From the NCBI GenBank assembly GCA_018266075.1, contig JAFEBB010000037.1, positions 1 through 64,000 of the forward strand: 64,000 nt of DNA, written 5' to 3'. A program made the translations under genes and the position numbers. The DNA comes from Deltaproteobacteria bacterium (GTDB lineage Bacteria; Myxococcota; Myxococcia; Myxococcales; SZAS-1). The notes below the pieces were generated by a model that was not told the origin of the DNA, searched no databases, and saw only the letters and a list, made by a program, of their open reading frames with translations. Below, piece after piece: positions 8,178 through 16,329 of the stretch; position 1 is the stretch's first letter; each line of letters starts with the position of its first letter.

Positions 8178-8660
8178 ATGGCCGGGCGAATCAACAATCC
8201 CAACGCGGGCGCGGCGTTCTGGCCGTGGTCGGCGAACGTCCGCGAGAAGATCGTCGAGCGCGCCCAGCTCATCGATCGCAAGAAGACCAAGAAGAAGGGC
8301 GGAGATCCCAAGAACCCGCCGCTGGCCTCGGCCGCGCTGCTCGAGTTCATGGGGCCCGGCCACACTTCAGAAGAGCTGCGCTTCCCCGCGCCGGTGTCCC
8401 CGCGCGCCGGCGAGCCCCGCACGGCTGAAGAGAGCGCCCTCCCCGCGCTCGAGGGCATGCTGGATCGCGGATCAGACGCCGCCAATCAGGGAATCGCGAA
8501 GGAGATCCAGCGCCTGGGCGTGCCGGCGGATCGCATGGAGCGTCTGCGCGGGCTGCTCCAGCGCGAGGCGGGCATGCTCCAGGTGATGGGGCGTTTGTCC
8601 ACGGATCTCGCGGAGATCCACCGCCGCATCCGCGACGAGAACAAGGGCAAGGGTTACTGA
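8178..8660 (+). CDS. Helical protein at the head of the T3SS-like cluster
   Basis: A 160-residue cytosolic-looking protein of unknown family. The first 60 residues are basic (KKTKKKGGD near residues 42-50), the middle is Pro-rich, and residues about 95-158 are predicted helical (LEGMLDRGSDAANQGIAKEI, then LRGLLQREAGMLQVMGR), a size and shape seen among T3SS accessory or secreted proteins. The ATG at 8178 is preferred to an upstream ATG at 8157 because GGAG lies 8 nt before it. The TPR gene starts 1 nt after its stop, so they form one transcript. A T3SS link rests on context only. Confidence 0.7.
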   Translation: MAGRINNPNAGAAFWPWSANVREKIVERAQLIDRKKTKKKGGDPKNPPLASAALLEFMGPGHTSEELRFPAPVSPRAGEPRTAEESALPALEGMLDRGSDAANQGIAKEIQRLGVPADRMERLRGLLQREAGMLQVMGRLSTDLAEIHRRIRDENKGKGY

Positions 8661-8661
8661 G

Positions 8662-9132
8662 ATGGTCGCCCCGCGCGATGCCGACGCCCGCGTCCGCGAC
8701 CTCGTGGCCAAGTGGGCCGACGGCAAGGCCACTTTGAAAGAAGTCCGCGGCTACACCGACGAAGAGCTCTACGCCGCCGCCCGCGCCGGGCACGTCTTCT
8801 TCAACCAGGGCCTGATCCAGGAGGCCCGCGCCATCTTCCAGGGTTTGTTCGCGGTTTCCCCCCGCGACGCCTACTTCGCCCGCGCCCTGGCCGTGGTGGA
8901 GTGGGCCGCGGGCAACCCGGACGGGGCGCTCGGCGCCTTCGACGTGGCCATCAAGCTTGATCCTGACCACCCCGCCGGCTACCTGGGCCGCGCCGAGGTG
9001 CGCATCGCGTCTGGACAGCGCCGTGAAGCGCAGTCGGATGTGGCCAAGGCGATCAGCCTCGCCCAAGCCAAAGATCCTTTGAAGATCAAGGCTGAAGCCA
9101 TGCTCGCGGCGCTCGCCGGAAGGCGCCGATGA
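8662..9132 (+). CDS. SycD/LcrH-like TPR protein 1
   Basis: A 156-residue tetratricopeptide protein resembling class II T3SS chaperones. After a short helix it carries the segment KWADGKATLKEVRGYTDEELY, shared in form with the two other TPR proteins of this cluster, then about three TPR units (HVFFNQGLIQEARAIFQGLF, YFARALAVVEWAAGNPDGAL, AGYLGRAEVRIASGQRREA). SycD-type chaperones bind hydrophobic translocators or needle-type subunits in the cytosol. It begins 1 nt after the preceding stop and 85 nt before the needle-like gene, a position suited to a chaperone for it; that is inference. Confidence 0.78.
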   Translation: MVAPRDADARVRDLVAKWADGKATLKEVRGYTDEELYAAARAGHVFFNQGLIQEARAIFQGLFAVSPRDAYFARALAVVEWAAGNPDGALGAFDVAIKLDPDHPAGYLGRAEVRIASGQRREAQSDVAKAISLAQAKDPLKIKAEAMLAALAGRRR

Positions 9133-9217
9133 GCTCTCACGCAACTCTTCCGGTGAGGCACGGATAACTCAATACACGGCGCGCACGGAACTCCCGGCGC
9201 AAACAAAGGAGAAAGTC

Positions 9218-9979
9218 ATGGGCTTCTCGATCTCTGGTCTTCTGAGCGACGTCGGCATCAAGCTCCCCAACATCGACCTCGGCAACATCGGCAGCGAGAT
9301 CGTCTCTGAGGGCAAGAAGCTCCTCGGCGACGTCGTCAAGGACAGCTTCACCCTGTCGAACCAGCCTGGCCAGACGTTCGCCAGCGACATGAACCTGAAC
9401 ATCCTCGGCGACAACATCCGCCTGCCGAACCCCATCGGCTCGCTCGCGAACAAGCTGCTCGGCTCGGCCGACAGCGAGCTGAACAAGTTCGGCGTGAACG
9501 TGGACTTCAAGACCGTGCTGGGCAAGCTCTTCCACCTCCCCACCGAGGCGGGCGACGTGAGCGTGCCGAGCGTGAAGGACCGCGCCACCACCGGTCAGCT
9601 CCCGGGCGCCACCGCTACGGGCGGCGCGGCCAAGCCGGCTGCGGCCACCAACCGTTCGGGTGCAGCTGCGGGCACGGCGGCCGTCAGTGGCGCCTTCGCC
9701 ACCGGCGGCGGCTCCGCGGCGGCCAACACCGCCTCCACCCCCGTGAGCAGCGGCTCGATCAACAGCTCCATCGACCCCAGCATGCAGTCGGCGCTGAACA
9801 CCGCGGGCTCGAACCTCTCCAAGGCCATGGATGACCTGAAGGCCGCGGGCAGCGACCCGGCCAAGCTCCAGGCCGCCGCCGCCGAGATGCAGCAGGCCAA
9901 CGAGATGTTCAGCATCATCAGCCAGATCATGGCCGACAACCACCAGACCCGCATGATGGCCATCCAGAACCTGAAGTAA
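9218..9979 (+). CDS. Protein with T3SS needle-subunit-like C-terminal hairpin
   Basis: A 253-residue protein with no signal peptide and no cysteine. Residues 1-125 form an unrecognised domain rich in Leu, Asn and Asp with recurring short LPNID, LNILGDN and LPNPIG pieces. Residues about 128-182 are an Ala/Gly/Thr/Ser linker. Residues 186-253 form a helix-turn-helix whose turn is SDPAKL (212-217) and whose second helix ends MMAIQNLK at the very C-terminus. This is the architecture of SctF needle proteins (compare the SDP turn and IIQNFR ending of PrgI), though those are only about 80 residues. AAGGAG precedes the ATG and a strong hairpin follows the gene, consistent with high expression. It would be a secreted polymerising subunit if correct. 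Confidence 0.65.
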   Translation: MGFSISGLLSDVGIKLPNIDLGNIGSEIVSEGKKLLGDVVKDSFTLSNQPGQTFASDMNLNILGDNIRLPNPIGSLANKLLGSADSELNKFGVNVDFKTVLGKLFHLPTEAGDVSVPSVKDRATTGQLPGATATGGAAKPAAATNRSGAAAGTAAVSGAFATGGGSAAANTASTPVSSGSINSSIDPSMQSALNTAGSNLSKAMDDLKAAGSDPAKLQAAAAEMQQANEMFSIISQIMADNHQTRMMAIQNLK

Positions 9980-10005
9980 GAGGTTCAGCAGTCTGGGATG
10001 GGAAC

Positions 10006-10039
10006 GGCAGGCGCGTAACCTTCGGGTTGCGCGCCTGTC
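10006..10039 (+). terminator. Fifteen-bp stem with TTCG tetraloop
   Basis: GGCAGGCGCGTAACC pairs with GGTTGCGCGCCTGTC around TTCG (10021-10024), with only two G-T wobbles. It lies 27 nt after the needle-like gene and 48 nt before the next TPR gene. There is only a short pyrimidine run (CCTTTC) after it. It probably terminates or attenuates transcription, or protects the 3' end of the needle-like mRNA, letting that subunit outrun the downstream genes. Confidence 0.7.
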
Positions 10040-10086
10040 CGCCTTTCGGGAGACTACAGACCCTCCCCGCGCCGAGGATTGAACCC

Positions 10087-10713
10087 ATGGCCCAGAAGCC
10101 GACCGCCACCGCGAACGACGCTGCCTGGAAGAAGGCCCTCTACGCGCCGGAGCGCGTGGCCAAGTTCGTCAAGGGCGAGATGACGCTCCAGGAGCTCCAC
10201 GGGATCACCGGCCCGGAGATGCTGGAGATGGCCGTCACCGGCTACACCATGTACGAGCAGGGCCAGTACAAGCAGGCCAAGGTGATCTTCGACGGCCTGT
10301 CGGCGCTGGATCCCAAAGAGGCCTACTACCGCACGGCGCTGGGCGCGGTGCACCTGGCCGAGGGCAACCTCGAGGAGGCGCTCCGCGTGCTCGACGAGGC
10401 CATCCAGCTCGACGGCAAGGACCTCGCGGCCTTCGTGAACCGCGGCGAGGCCCACCTGCGCAAGGGCGACATCATCAAGGCCGCCCACGACTTCAAGAAG
10501 GCCATCACCCTCGACCCCACCGGCAAGGACCCGCTCACCCGCCGCGCCAAGGCGCTCTCGGCGGCGGTGCTCAAGAGCCTGGAGATGGGCTCGGGCGGCG
10601 GCGACGCCAAGCCCACGGCCAACAAGGCGGCGCCCGCCAAGAGCGGCAACACCGGCAAGCAGGCCGCGGCCCCCAAGCCCGCGGGCAAGGGCAAGCCGAC
10701 GCACAAGCGCTGA
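10087..10713 (+). CDS. SycD/LcrH-like TPR protein 2
   Basis: A 208-residue TPR protein. It contains the cluster's shared lead-in (FVKGEMTLQELHGITGPEML, residues 23-42) and then three TPR units: GYTMYEQGQYKQAKVIFDGL, YRTALGAVHLAEGNLEEALR and FVNRGEAHLRKGDIIKAAHD. The last 45 residues are a low-complexity Lys/Ala/Pro/Gly tail (KPAGKGKPTHKR at the end) absent from known SycD chaperones. ATG 10087 is chosen because the similarity begins at MAQKPTATAND; an upstream in-frame ATG would add a Pro-rich piece encoded by the hairpin region. Cytosolic chaperone or assembly factor for the T3SS-like machinery is inferred. Confidence 0.8.
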   Translation: MAQKPTATANDAAWKKALYAPERVAKFVKGEMTLQELHGITGPEMLEMAVTGYTMYEQGQYKQAKVIFDGLSALDPKEAYYRTALGAVHLAEGNLEEALRVLDEAIQLDGKDLAAFVNRGEAHLRKGDIIKAAHDFKKAITLDPTGKDPLTRRAKALSAAVLKSLEMGSGGGDAKPTANKAAPAKSGNTGKQAAAPKPAGKGKPTHKR

Positions 10714-10759
10714 GCCAACTTCTCAAGCGCCGCGAGGGCGCGCCGAGGGCGGAAGGACG

Positions 10760-11443
10760 ATGCAGCGGCGTCGGGGCAGCTCCGAGCGGGCCAGGACCCG
10801 CACCACCTCGCTGCCCCAGACCCCTGCGGCGCGCATCACCTACTTTCCCAAGCGGCAGGCCCCGAAGCCCGAGCCGGACGACCTCGAGACGCGCGAGGTC
10901 ACCATCGCCGAGCTGGTGACGGATCCGCACGCCGACGAGCAGCCCCGCCGCGGCCGCCACGACTCCGACGGCCTGCCCGACCGCGACGCCCTCACCTACA
11001 ACCGCGCCAAGATCGAGAAGCTCCTCCGCGGCGACCGGCGCGCGCTGGAGGGCATGGACGCGAGCTCGCTCGCCGACGTGGCCGTGCTCGGGCACAGCCT
11101 CTACGAAGACGGCCGCCTCAACGAGGCCCGCGTGGTGTTCGAGGGCCTGGTGGCCATGGATCCCTCCGAGGCCTTCCCGTACACGGTGCTGGGCGCGATC
11201 TACCTGGCGCAGCAGGACGTGCACCGGGCGCTGGCGCTCTTCGAGGCCGCCCTGGAGATCGACCCGGACGACGTGGCCGCGCTGGTGTACCGCGGTGAGA
11301 TCCGCCTGCGCCTGGGGAACCGGCCGCGCGCCATGAAAGATCTGGAACGCGCCCTGTCGATCGACCCGGACGGCCCGCAGAGCCCGTTCTCCCAGCGGGC
11401 GCGGGCGGCGCTGCATGAGGCCCGGACGATGTCGCGCAGGTAG
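10760..11443 (+). CDS. SycD/LcrH-like TPR protein 3
   Basis: A 227-residue protein with an unusual basic, disordered N-terminal extension of about 75 residues (MQRRRGSSERARTRTTS at the start). The shared lead-in LRGDRRALEGMDASSLADVA follows, then three TPR units: GHSLYEDGRLNEARVVFEGL, YTVLGAIYLAQQDVHRALAL and LVYRGEIRLRLGNRPRAMKD. It lies 46 nt after the second TPR gene and 50 nt before sctV on the same strand, so all are likely one transcript. The ATG gives the longest frame; an internal start near residue 76 cannot be excluded. Confidence 0.75.
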   Translation: MQRRRGSSERARTRTTSLPQTPAARITYFPKRQAPKPEPDDLETREVTIAELVTDPHADEQPRRGRHDSDGLPDRDALTYNRAKIEKLLRGDRRALEGMDASSLADVAVLGHSLYEDGRLNEARVVFEGLVAMDPSEAFPYTVLGAIYLAQQDVHRALALFEAALEIDPDDVAALVYRGEIRLRLGNRPRAMKDLERALSIDPDGPQSPFSQRARAALHEARTMSRR

Positions 11444-11493
11444 GTTCCCGGCAGGGGCTGTCCTAGAATGACGCCCTCGCCGACGAGGCCCGT

Positions 11494-13623
11494 GTGGACA
11501 AGAAGAAGGGCGTCCTGAGCAAGTACAGCGACGTGATCATCGCCGGGCTCGTGGTGAGCATCGTGGCGATGATGATCGTCCCGCTGCCCACGCCGCTGCT
11601 GGACCTGCTCATCGTCACCAACATCAGCATCAGCGTGCTGCTGGTGCTCACCGCCATCTACATCCAGAGCGCGCTCCGCATCAGCGTCTTTCCCACGCTG
11701 CTCCTCATCACCACGCTCTTCCGGCTCGCGCTGAACGTCTCCAGCTCGCGCTTGATCCTCATTCAGGCCAACGCTGGCGAGGTCATCAAGGACTTCGGCC
11801 AGTTCGTCGTGCGCGGCAATTACGTGGTCGGTGCGGTCATCTTCATCATCCTCACCCTGGTGCAGTTCATCGTCATCTCCAAGGGCTCGGAGCGCGTCGC
11901 GGAGGTGGCCGCGCGCTTCACCCTGGACGCCATGCCCGGCAAGCAGATGTCCATCGACGCGGACCTGCGCTCGGGCGCCATCGATCAGGACGAGGGCAAG
12001 AAGAAGCGTCGCGACCTCGAGCGCGAGAGCCAGCTCTTCGGCGCCATGGACGGCGCCATGAAGTTCGTCAAAGGCGACGCCATCGCCGGAATGATCATCA
12101 CCGTCATCAACATCGTGGGCGGCCTGATCATCGGCGTCTTGCAGCGCGGAATGCCGGCCGCCGAGGCCGCGAAGATCTACACCATCCTCACCATTGGCGA
12201 CGGCCTGGTGAGCCAGATCCCGGCGCTGCTGATCTCGACGAGCGCGGGCATCATCGTCACCCGCGTGGGCGGCGAGGACGAGGACGCCAACCTCGGCGGC
12301 GACGTCATCGGCCAGCTCACCGCCTATCCGAAAGCCATCGCCATCTCCGCGGTGATGCTGCTGGTGCTGGGCATCGTTCCCGGCCTGCCCGGCGTGCCCT
12401 TCCTGGTCATGGGCTCGCTCGCCGGATTTGGCGGCTACACGCTGCTCAAGCGCCAGCGCGACGAGGCGGCGATGCTCGCGCTGCCAGACGGCGGCATGGT
12501 GCCCATCGAGGGCGGCGAGGACGCGCCCCAGGCCGTGGAGGCCGGGCCCAAGGAGCCGATCAATCCCGAGTCGGAGATGTTCGTGCCGGTGGTCACGCCC
12601 ATCGTGCTCGAGGTGTCCGATGCGCTGGTGCCCTGCGTGGACTCGCGCCAGGACGGCGGCCGGTTCCTGTTCGAGCTGATTCCGTTCATGCGTGACGGCC
12701 TCTTCGTGGAGCTCGGCGTGCGCTTCCCGGGCGTGCGCGCGCGCGGAAACCCGCACCTGCCGCCCGGCGCGTACCAGATCCAGATCAACGAAGTGCCCGT
12801 GGTGACCGGCCAGGTGATGCTCCAGCACATGCTGGTCAACGACATCCCCGAGCGCCTCAAGCTCATGGGCATCAGCGGCATCCCCACCATGAACCCGGCC
12901 ACGCGCCAGCCCGCGGCCTGGGTGAGCGAGGAGCACCGGGGCACGCTCGAGGGCGCCGGACTCACCACGTGGGACGCGGCGAGCTACCTGGTGCTCCACC
13001 TCGCGGCCGTGCTGCGCAAGCACGCGCGCGAGTTCGTGGGCGTGCAGGAGTCGCAGGCCATGCTCGACCAGCTCGAGAAGGCCTTCCCGGCGCTGGTGAA
13101 GGAAGTGATTCCGAAGCTGGTCTCGCCCATCAAGCTCACCGACATCCTGGCGCGGCTGGTGGAAGAGGAGATCAGCGTCCGCGACTTGCGCGGCGTCTTG
13201 CAGAGCCTGGCCGAGTGGGCCCAGGTGGAGACGGACTCGGTGATGCTCACCGAGCACGTGCGCTCCAGCCTCAAGCGCTACATCAGCCACAAGTACGCGC
13301 GCGGGGCGAACACGCTCGTGGTGTACCTGCTCTCGCCCCAGATTGAAGAAGCCATCCGCGGGGCCATCAAGCACTCCGCGAGCGGCAGCCACCTCGCGCT
13401 CGAGCCGGAGATCGCCCAGGAGATCATCCAGGCGGTGAAGCGGCAGTGCGGCTCGCTGCCGCCGTCTGCGCAACGTCCGGTCATCCTCACGGCGATGGAC
13501 ATCCGCCGCTACGTGCGAAAGTTGCTCGAGTACGAGTTCACGCCGCCGTTCTCGGTGGTGAGCTACCAGGAGCTCTCGCCGGACCTGAACATCCAGCCGG
13601 TGGCGCAGATTCAGCTCGCCTAG
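11494..13623 (+). CDS. sctV: T3SS export gate protein SctV (FlhA/InvA family)
   Basis: A 709-residue member of the FHIPEP family, which forms the nonameric inner-membrane export gate of flagellar and non-flagellar T3SS. Residues about 12-330 hold the membrane region with hallmark stretches FPTLLLITTLFRLALNVSSSRLI (67-89), ISKGSERVAEVAARF (128-142), LDAMPGKQMSIDADLRSG (144-161) and the conserved GDAIAG (194-199). Residues about 350-709 are the cytoplasmic ring domain. It starts at GTG (11494) with GAGG just upstream. No flagellar genes are nearby and TPR chaperone-like and needle-like genes precede it, so SctV is favoured over FlhA. The remaining sct genes are not in the window. Confidence 0.93.
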   Translation: MDKKKGVLSKYSDVIIAGLVVSIVAMMIVPLPTPLLDLLIVTNISISVLLVLTAIYIQSALRISVFPTLLLITTLFRLALNVSSSRLILIQANAGEVIKDFGQFVVRGNYVVGAVIFIILTLVQFIVISKGSERVAEVAARFTLDAMPGKQMSIDADLRSGAIDQDEGKKKRRDLERESQLFGAMDGAMKFVKGDAIAGMIITVINIVGGLIIGVLQRGMPAAEAAKIYTILTIGDGLVSQIPALLISTSAGIIVTRVGGEDEDANLGGDVIGQLTAYPKAIAISAVMLLVLGIVPGLPGVPFLVMGSLAGFGGYTLLKRQRDEAAMLALPDGGMVPIEGGEDAPQAVEAGPKEPINPESEMFVPVVTPIVLEVSDALVPCVDSRQDGGRFLFELIPFMRDGLFVELGVRFPGVRARGNPHLPPGAYQIQINEVPVVTGQVMLQHMLVNDIPERLKLMGISGIPTMNPATRQPAAWVSEEHRGTLEGAGLTTWDAASYLVLHLAAVLRKHAREFVGVQESQAMLDQLEKAFPALVKEVIPKLVSPIKLTDILARLVEEEISVRDLRGVLQSLAEWAQVETDSVMLTEHVRSSLKRYISHKYARGANTLVVYLLSPQIEEAIRGAIKHSASGSHLALEPEIAQEIIQAVKRQCGSLPPSAQRPVILTAMDIRRYVRKLLEYEFTPPFSVVSYQELSPDLNIQPVAQIQLA

Positions 13624-13657
13624 TTGACCTTGGCGGCGCTCGTGGTGTGATCAAGGC

Positions 13658-14143
13658 GTGAAGCGACTCGTCCTCCTGGCCCTTCTCCTCGCGCCCGCGG
13701 CAGCCCAGGCCAAGGCCTGGCGCAACGTCACGCCGGGCGCCACGCCGAGCACCGACGTCACCAAGCGCTTTGGCGAGCCCACCAAGCGGCTCAAGCAGGG
13801 CGACAAGAAGATCTTCGCCTACGAAGGCGACGAGACCATCGAGGGCACCACCCAGGCGCAGTTCACCATCGCCGCCGACGGCAAGGTGGAGCAGATCGCC
13901 ATCTTCCCGGCCACGGTGATCGAGCGCGCCGCGCTGGCGGAGACCTACGGCCCCGACTGCAAGGACAAGCAGGTCCCCAACTGCTTCGTGCAGAAGGTCA
14001 GCGACGACGACTTCAAGACCTACTTCTGGTACCCGAAGCTCGGCTTGGTCGTGTTCCTGAGCAACGACGGCAAGACCGTGCAGAGCCTGCTCTTCGTCAA
14101 GCCGGAGAAGGCGGAGCAGAAGGCCGCGTCGAAAGAGCGGTAG
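13658..14143 (+). CDS. Exported protein of unknown function
   Basis: A 161-residue protein starting at GTG, with a clear signal peptide (MKRLVLLALLLAPAAAQAKA, cleavage probably after AQA). The mature part begins WRNVTPGATPSTDVTKRFGEPTK, a pattern like the start of SmpA/BamE-type domains that read out distance from a lipid anchor, and ends in a Lys/Glu tail. Two cysteines (DC and NC, about 20 residues apart) could form a disulfide in the periplasm. It follows sctV by 34 nt on the same strand; whether it is co-transcribed is unclear. Confidence 0.75.
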   Translation: MKRLVLLALLLAPAAAQAKAWRNVTPGATPSTDVTKRFGEPTKRLKQGDKKIFAYEGDETIEGTTQAQFTIAADGKVEQIAIFPATVIERAALAETYGPDCKDKQVPNCFVQKVSDDDFKTYFWYPKLGLVVFLSNDGKTVQSLLFVKPEKAEQKAASKER

Positions 14144-14193
14144 CGGTCAGGGGGCGGTGAAGCACACCCCAGCCGATGAGCACGACGGACCCT

Positions 14194-14634
14194 TCATCGT
14201 TTGGGGAACGTCGGGATGAAACCGGTCTCGCGCGGCTCAGCCCAACGGATCTGCGACGGCGCGCACGGCCACGTCGTGAATGGATCCGACAGCACCAGGG
14301 TCGCGTCGCGCTCGCTCCGAGAGACCGCGAAGCCAAGGATGACGCCGATCAGCGCCGCGACGATCGACCCGCGCCGCCGCCGCTGCCGCTCGCGCACGCT
14401 CCGCCCGAGCGGACAATCGCTCAAGAGCAGCGTGCCGTCCTCGCGCACGAAGAACTGCGGCCGCTCTCGGCCCACCAGCGCTTGCACTTGAGGTCGCGAG
14501 AGCCCATCCACCTCGAGCACGCGCAAGCGGCACAGGCTGCAGGTCCGCGCGCAGGCGCTCCCGGACATGGTCGACCAGCTCGCGCCGCAGGAGCTCGCGC
14601 GGACCACCTCGAAGCCGCGGACGTCGGTGCCCAT
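14194..14634 (-). CDS. Cys-rich domain protein with C-terminal membrane helix
   Basis: A 146-residue protein. Residues 16-75 contain CxxxWxxMxGxxxARxCSLC followed by VLEVDGLSRPQVQAL, resembling a small zinc-ribbon-like domain frequent in myxobacteria where CxxC is followed by VxDLSxLT and an acidic helix. A basic stop-transfer (RERQRRRR) precedes one membrane helix (about 90-105, IVAALIGVILGFAVS). The ATG has GGAGG 4 nt upstream. It lies 38 nt after the creatininase-family gene on the same strand, probably co-transcribed. Function unknown. Confidence 0.65.
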   Translation of the reverse strand: MGTDVRGFEVVRASSCGASWSTMSGSACARTCSLCRLRVLEVDGLSRPQVQALVGRERPQFFVREDGTLLLSDCPLGRSVRERQRRRRGSIVAALIGVILGFAVSRSERDATLVLSDPFTTWPCAPSQIRWAEPRETGFIPTFPKR

Positions 14635-14672
14635 CTCGCCTCCCGGTTGGGAAGCGACACCGCGCGTGCCGA

Positions 14673-15647
14673 TCAGGTTCCCGCGGTGAGCCGACGCACT
14701 TCATCCGCGGGCACGCCCGGACCTGGCAGCCGGCCGCCCAGCGACAAGGGCAGCGTCCAGCGCATGATCGGCTGCGGCGACAGCGCGCGACCGGAGAAGA
14801 CCTCCTCGGCCAGGGCGGCGTATCGCTCGATGATCGCCCGGGTGAAGGCAGCGCCGCTCCGCGCGCTCGCGAGGTGCGGCCGGCCCGTGTAGCCCGGAAA
14901 CGGACGCAGCGCGTACCAGCCAAGCGCCGTGGCCGCGAAGCCCAGCTCGATGCCCAGGTGCCGCGCGCCGATCCCCGACGCGAGCTTGGCCACACCCGCG
15001 AGCGCCGTCGGCGCGGCGAAGTCGGGGCAGGGCGGCAGGTTCACGTGGTCCGGCGAGACCGACTCCGGCGCGAGGTGCAGCGCCATCGACGTCTCGAAGA
15101 ACCCGCCGTGGAAGTCCATCGCCAGTCCGTCGCTGGCCGCGCGGCGATCGGCCTCGTTCGCGATGGGCGCGAAGGCCTCGGCGTAGTGGCTCGCGTCGAC
15201 GGTGAGCATCTCCTGCATGACGATGTTCAGCGGCGAGATCACCTTCACGCCCAGCCGCTGCAGCGTCTGCACGCCCGCGTCGAGCGCGAGCGCGTGCAGC
15301 GGCGAGCCGTGGAAGGTCATGAGCACGACGCGCTGCGCGCCCAGCTCGGCCAGCGCACGACACGCCTCGACGATGATCGTCCGCACCGTCGCAAACGGCA
15401 CGTGCCGCGAGCCCGGCCCTGGCACGGGATCCACGCCGACCTCCAGATCCGCGCCGAGCAGGAACGGCTGGTCCGGACAGAGCTTCGCGTGCAGCGCCTT
15501 CGCCAGCCCGAGGCTCACCAGCCGGTCGTTGTGCAGCGAGAGGTGCGGCCCGTGGTACTCGACCGGATTGATGGTCAGGAACACCGGCGCGCCGGTGCGC
15601 ACCAGGCGCGCGGCCTCGCGGTGGTTCTGATCGAGGAGCGGGATCAT
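14673..15647 (-). CDS. Creatininase family protein
   Basis: A 324-residue protein of the creatinine amidohydrolase/creatininase fold, metal-dependent cyclic amide hydrolases and relatives (including MftE-type peptidases). The first third has VFLTINPVEYHGPHLSLHND, matching the family's metal site (Glu, His and Asp of the E-x-H-G-P-H-L-P pattern, here with Leu-Ser in place of L-P). A second metal-site region is VVLMTFHGSPLHALALD (HG). MAMDFHGGFFETSMAL carries the later conserved Asp-His-Gly and Glu (FHGGFFET). Substrate cannot be assigned. The ATG at 15645-15647 starts immediately before family similarity. Confidence 0.85.
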   Translation of the reverse strand: MIPLLDQNHREAARLVRTGAPVFLTINPVEYHGPHLSLHNDRLVSLGLAKALHAKLCPDQPFLLGADLEVGVDPVPGPGSRHVPFATVRTIIVEACRALAELGAQRVVLMTFHGSPLHALALDAGVQTLQRLGVKVISPLNIVMQEMLTVDASHYAEAFAPIANEADRRAASDGLAMDFHGGFFETSMALHLAPESVSPDHVNLPPCPDFAAPTALAGVAKLASGIGARHLGIELGFAATALGWYALRPFPGYTGRPHLASARSGAAFTRAIIERYAALAEEVFSGRALSPQPIMRWTLPLSLGGRLPGPGVPADEVRRLTAGT

Positions 15648-15732
15648 GTCCGTTCCTCTACGCCCGGGAATTGAGGCAGGGCAACTCGCATCCCGATTGC
15701 CCCGGCGAGGCGTTTTGCGCCAATCTCGCCGC

Positions 15733-16329
15733 GTGCGCGTCATCGGGCTCACGGGCGGAATCGCTTCCGGAAAGAGCACCGTGGCGAAGATGTTCGCCGC
15801 GCTGGGCGCGAAGCTCATCGACGCCGATCTGCTCGCGCGTCAGGTCGTCGAGCCGGGCACGCCCGGACTGGCGCAGGTCGCCGCGCGCTTCCCCGACTGC
15901 GTGGTGAATGGCGTCCTCGACCGCAAGAAGCTGGGCGCGCGCGTCTTCGCAGATCCGGCCGAGCGCGCGGCGCTGAACGCCATCATCCACCCGCTGATCG
16001 CGCAGGCGGCGATGGCGCGCACCGCCGAGCTCGCGGACGCAGGCGAGAAAGCCGTCATCTACGAGGCGGCTTTGATCGTCGAGAACAAGCTCGACGCCGG
16101 CATGGACGGCTTGATCGTCGTGAGCGTGCCCGAGGACGTTCAAGTGGCGAGGCTGCGCGCGCGCGAAAACCTGGGCGGGCCCGAGGCGAAGCAACGGTTG
16201 GCCGCGCAGCTCCCGCTCTCGGAAAAGCTGGCGCGCGCGACGTGGATCGTCGACAACTCGGGTGACGTTGAGCGCACGCGCGAGCAAGTCAGCCGCATCT
16301 GGCGCGAGATTTCTGGGAGTGGCCCATGA
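15733..16329 (+). CDS. coaE: Dephospho-CoA kinase
   Basis: A 198-residue P-loop kinase that phosphorylates the 3'-hydroxyl of dephospho-CoA, the last step of coenzyme A synthesis. The Walker A loop is GLTGGIASGKST (residues 5-16), followed by the typical LGAKLIDADLLARQVVEPGTP (CoA-binding region) and IIHPLI. The lid and C-terminal RARENLGGPEAKQRLAAQ region matches the usual RMxxQ-type motif. The GTG at 15733 is chosen because the first strand begins there; an in-frame upstream ATG overlaps the divergent creatininase gene's start. It overlaps the SDR gene by 4 nt (ATGA). Confidence 0.95.
   Translation: MRVIGLTGGIASGKSTVAKMFAALGAKLIDADLLARQVVEPGTPGLAQVAARFPDCVVNGVLDRKKLGARVFADPAERAALNAIIHPLIAQAAMARTAELADAGEKAVIYEAALIVENKLDAGMDGLIVVSVPEDVQVARLRARENLGGPEAKQRLAAQLPLSEKLARATWIVDNSGDVERTREQVSRIWREISGSGP

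Noticed and set aside
11494..13623. Assignment of this gene as flagellar FlhA
   Set aside because: No flagellar genes are adjacent and the chaperone-like and needle-like genes next to it fit a non-flagellar system; final proof needs phylogeny.
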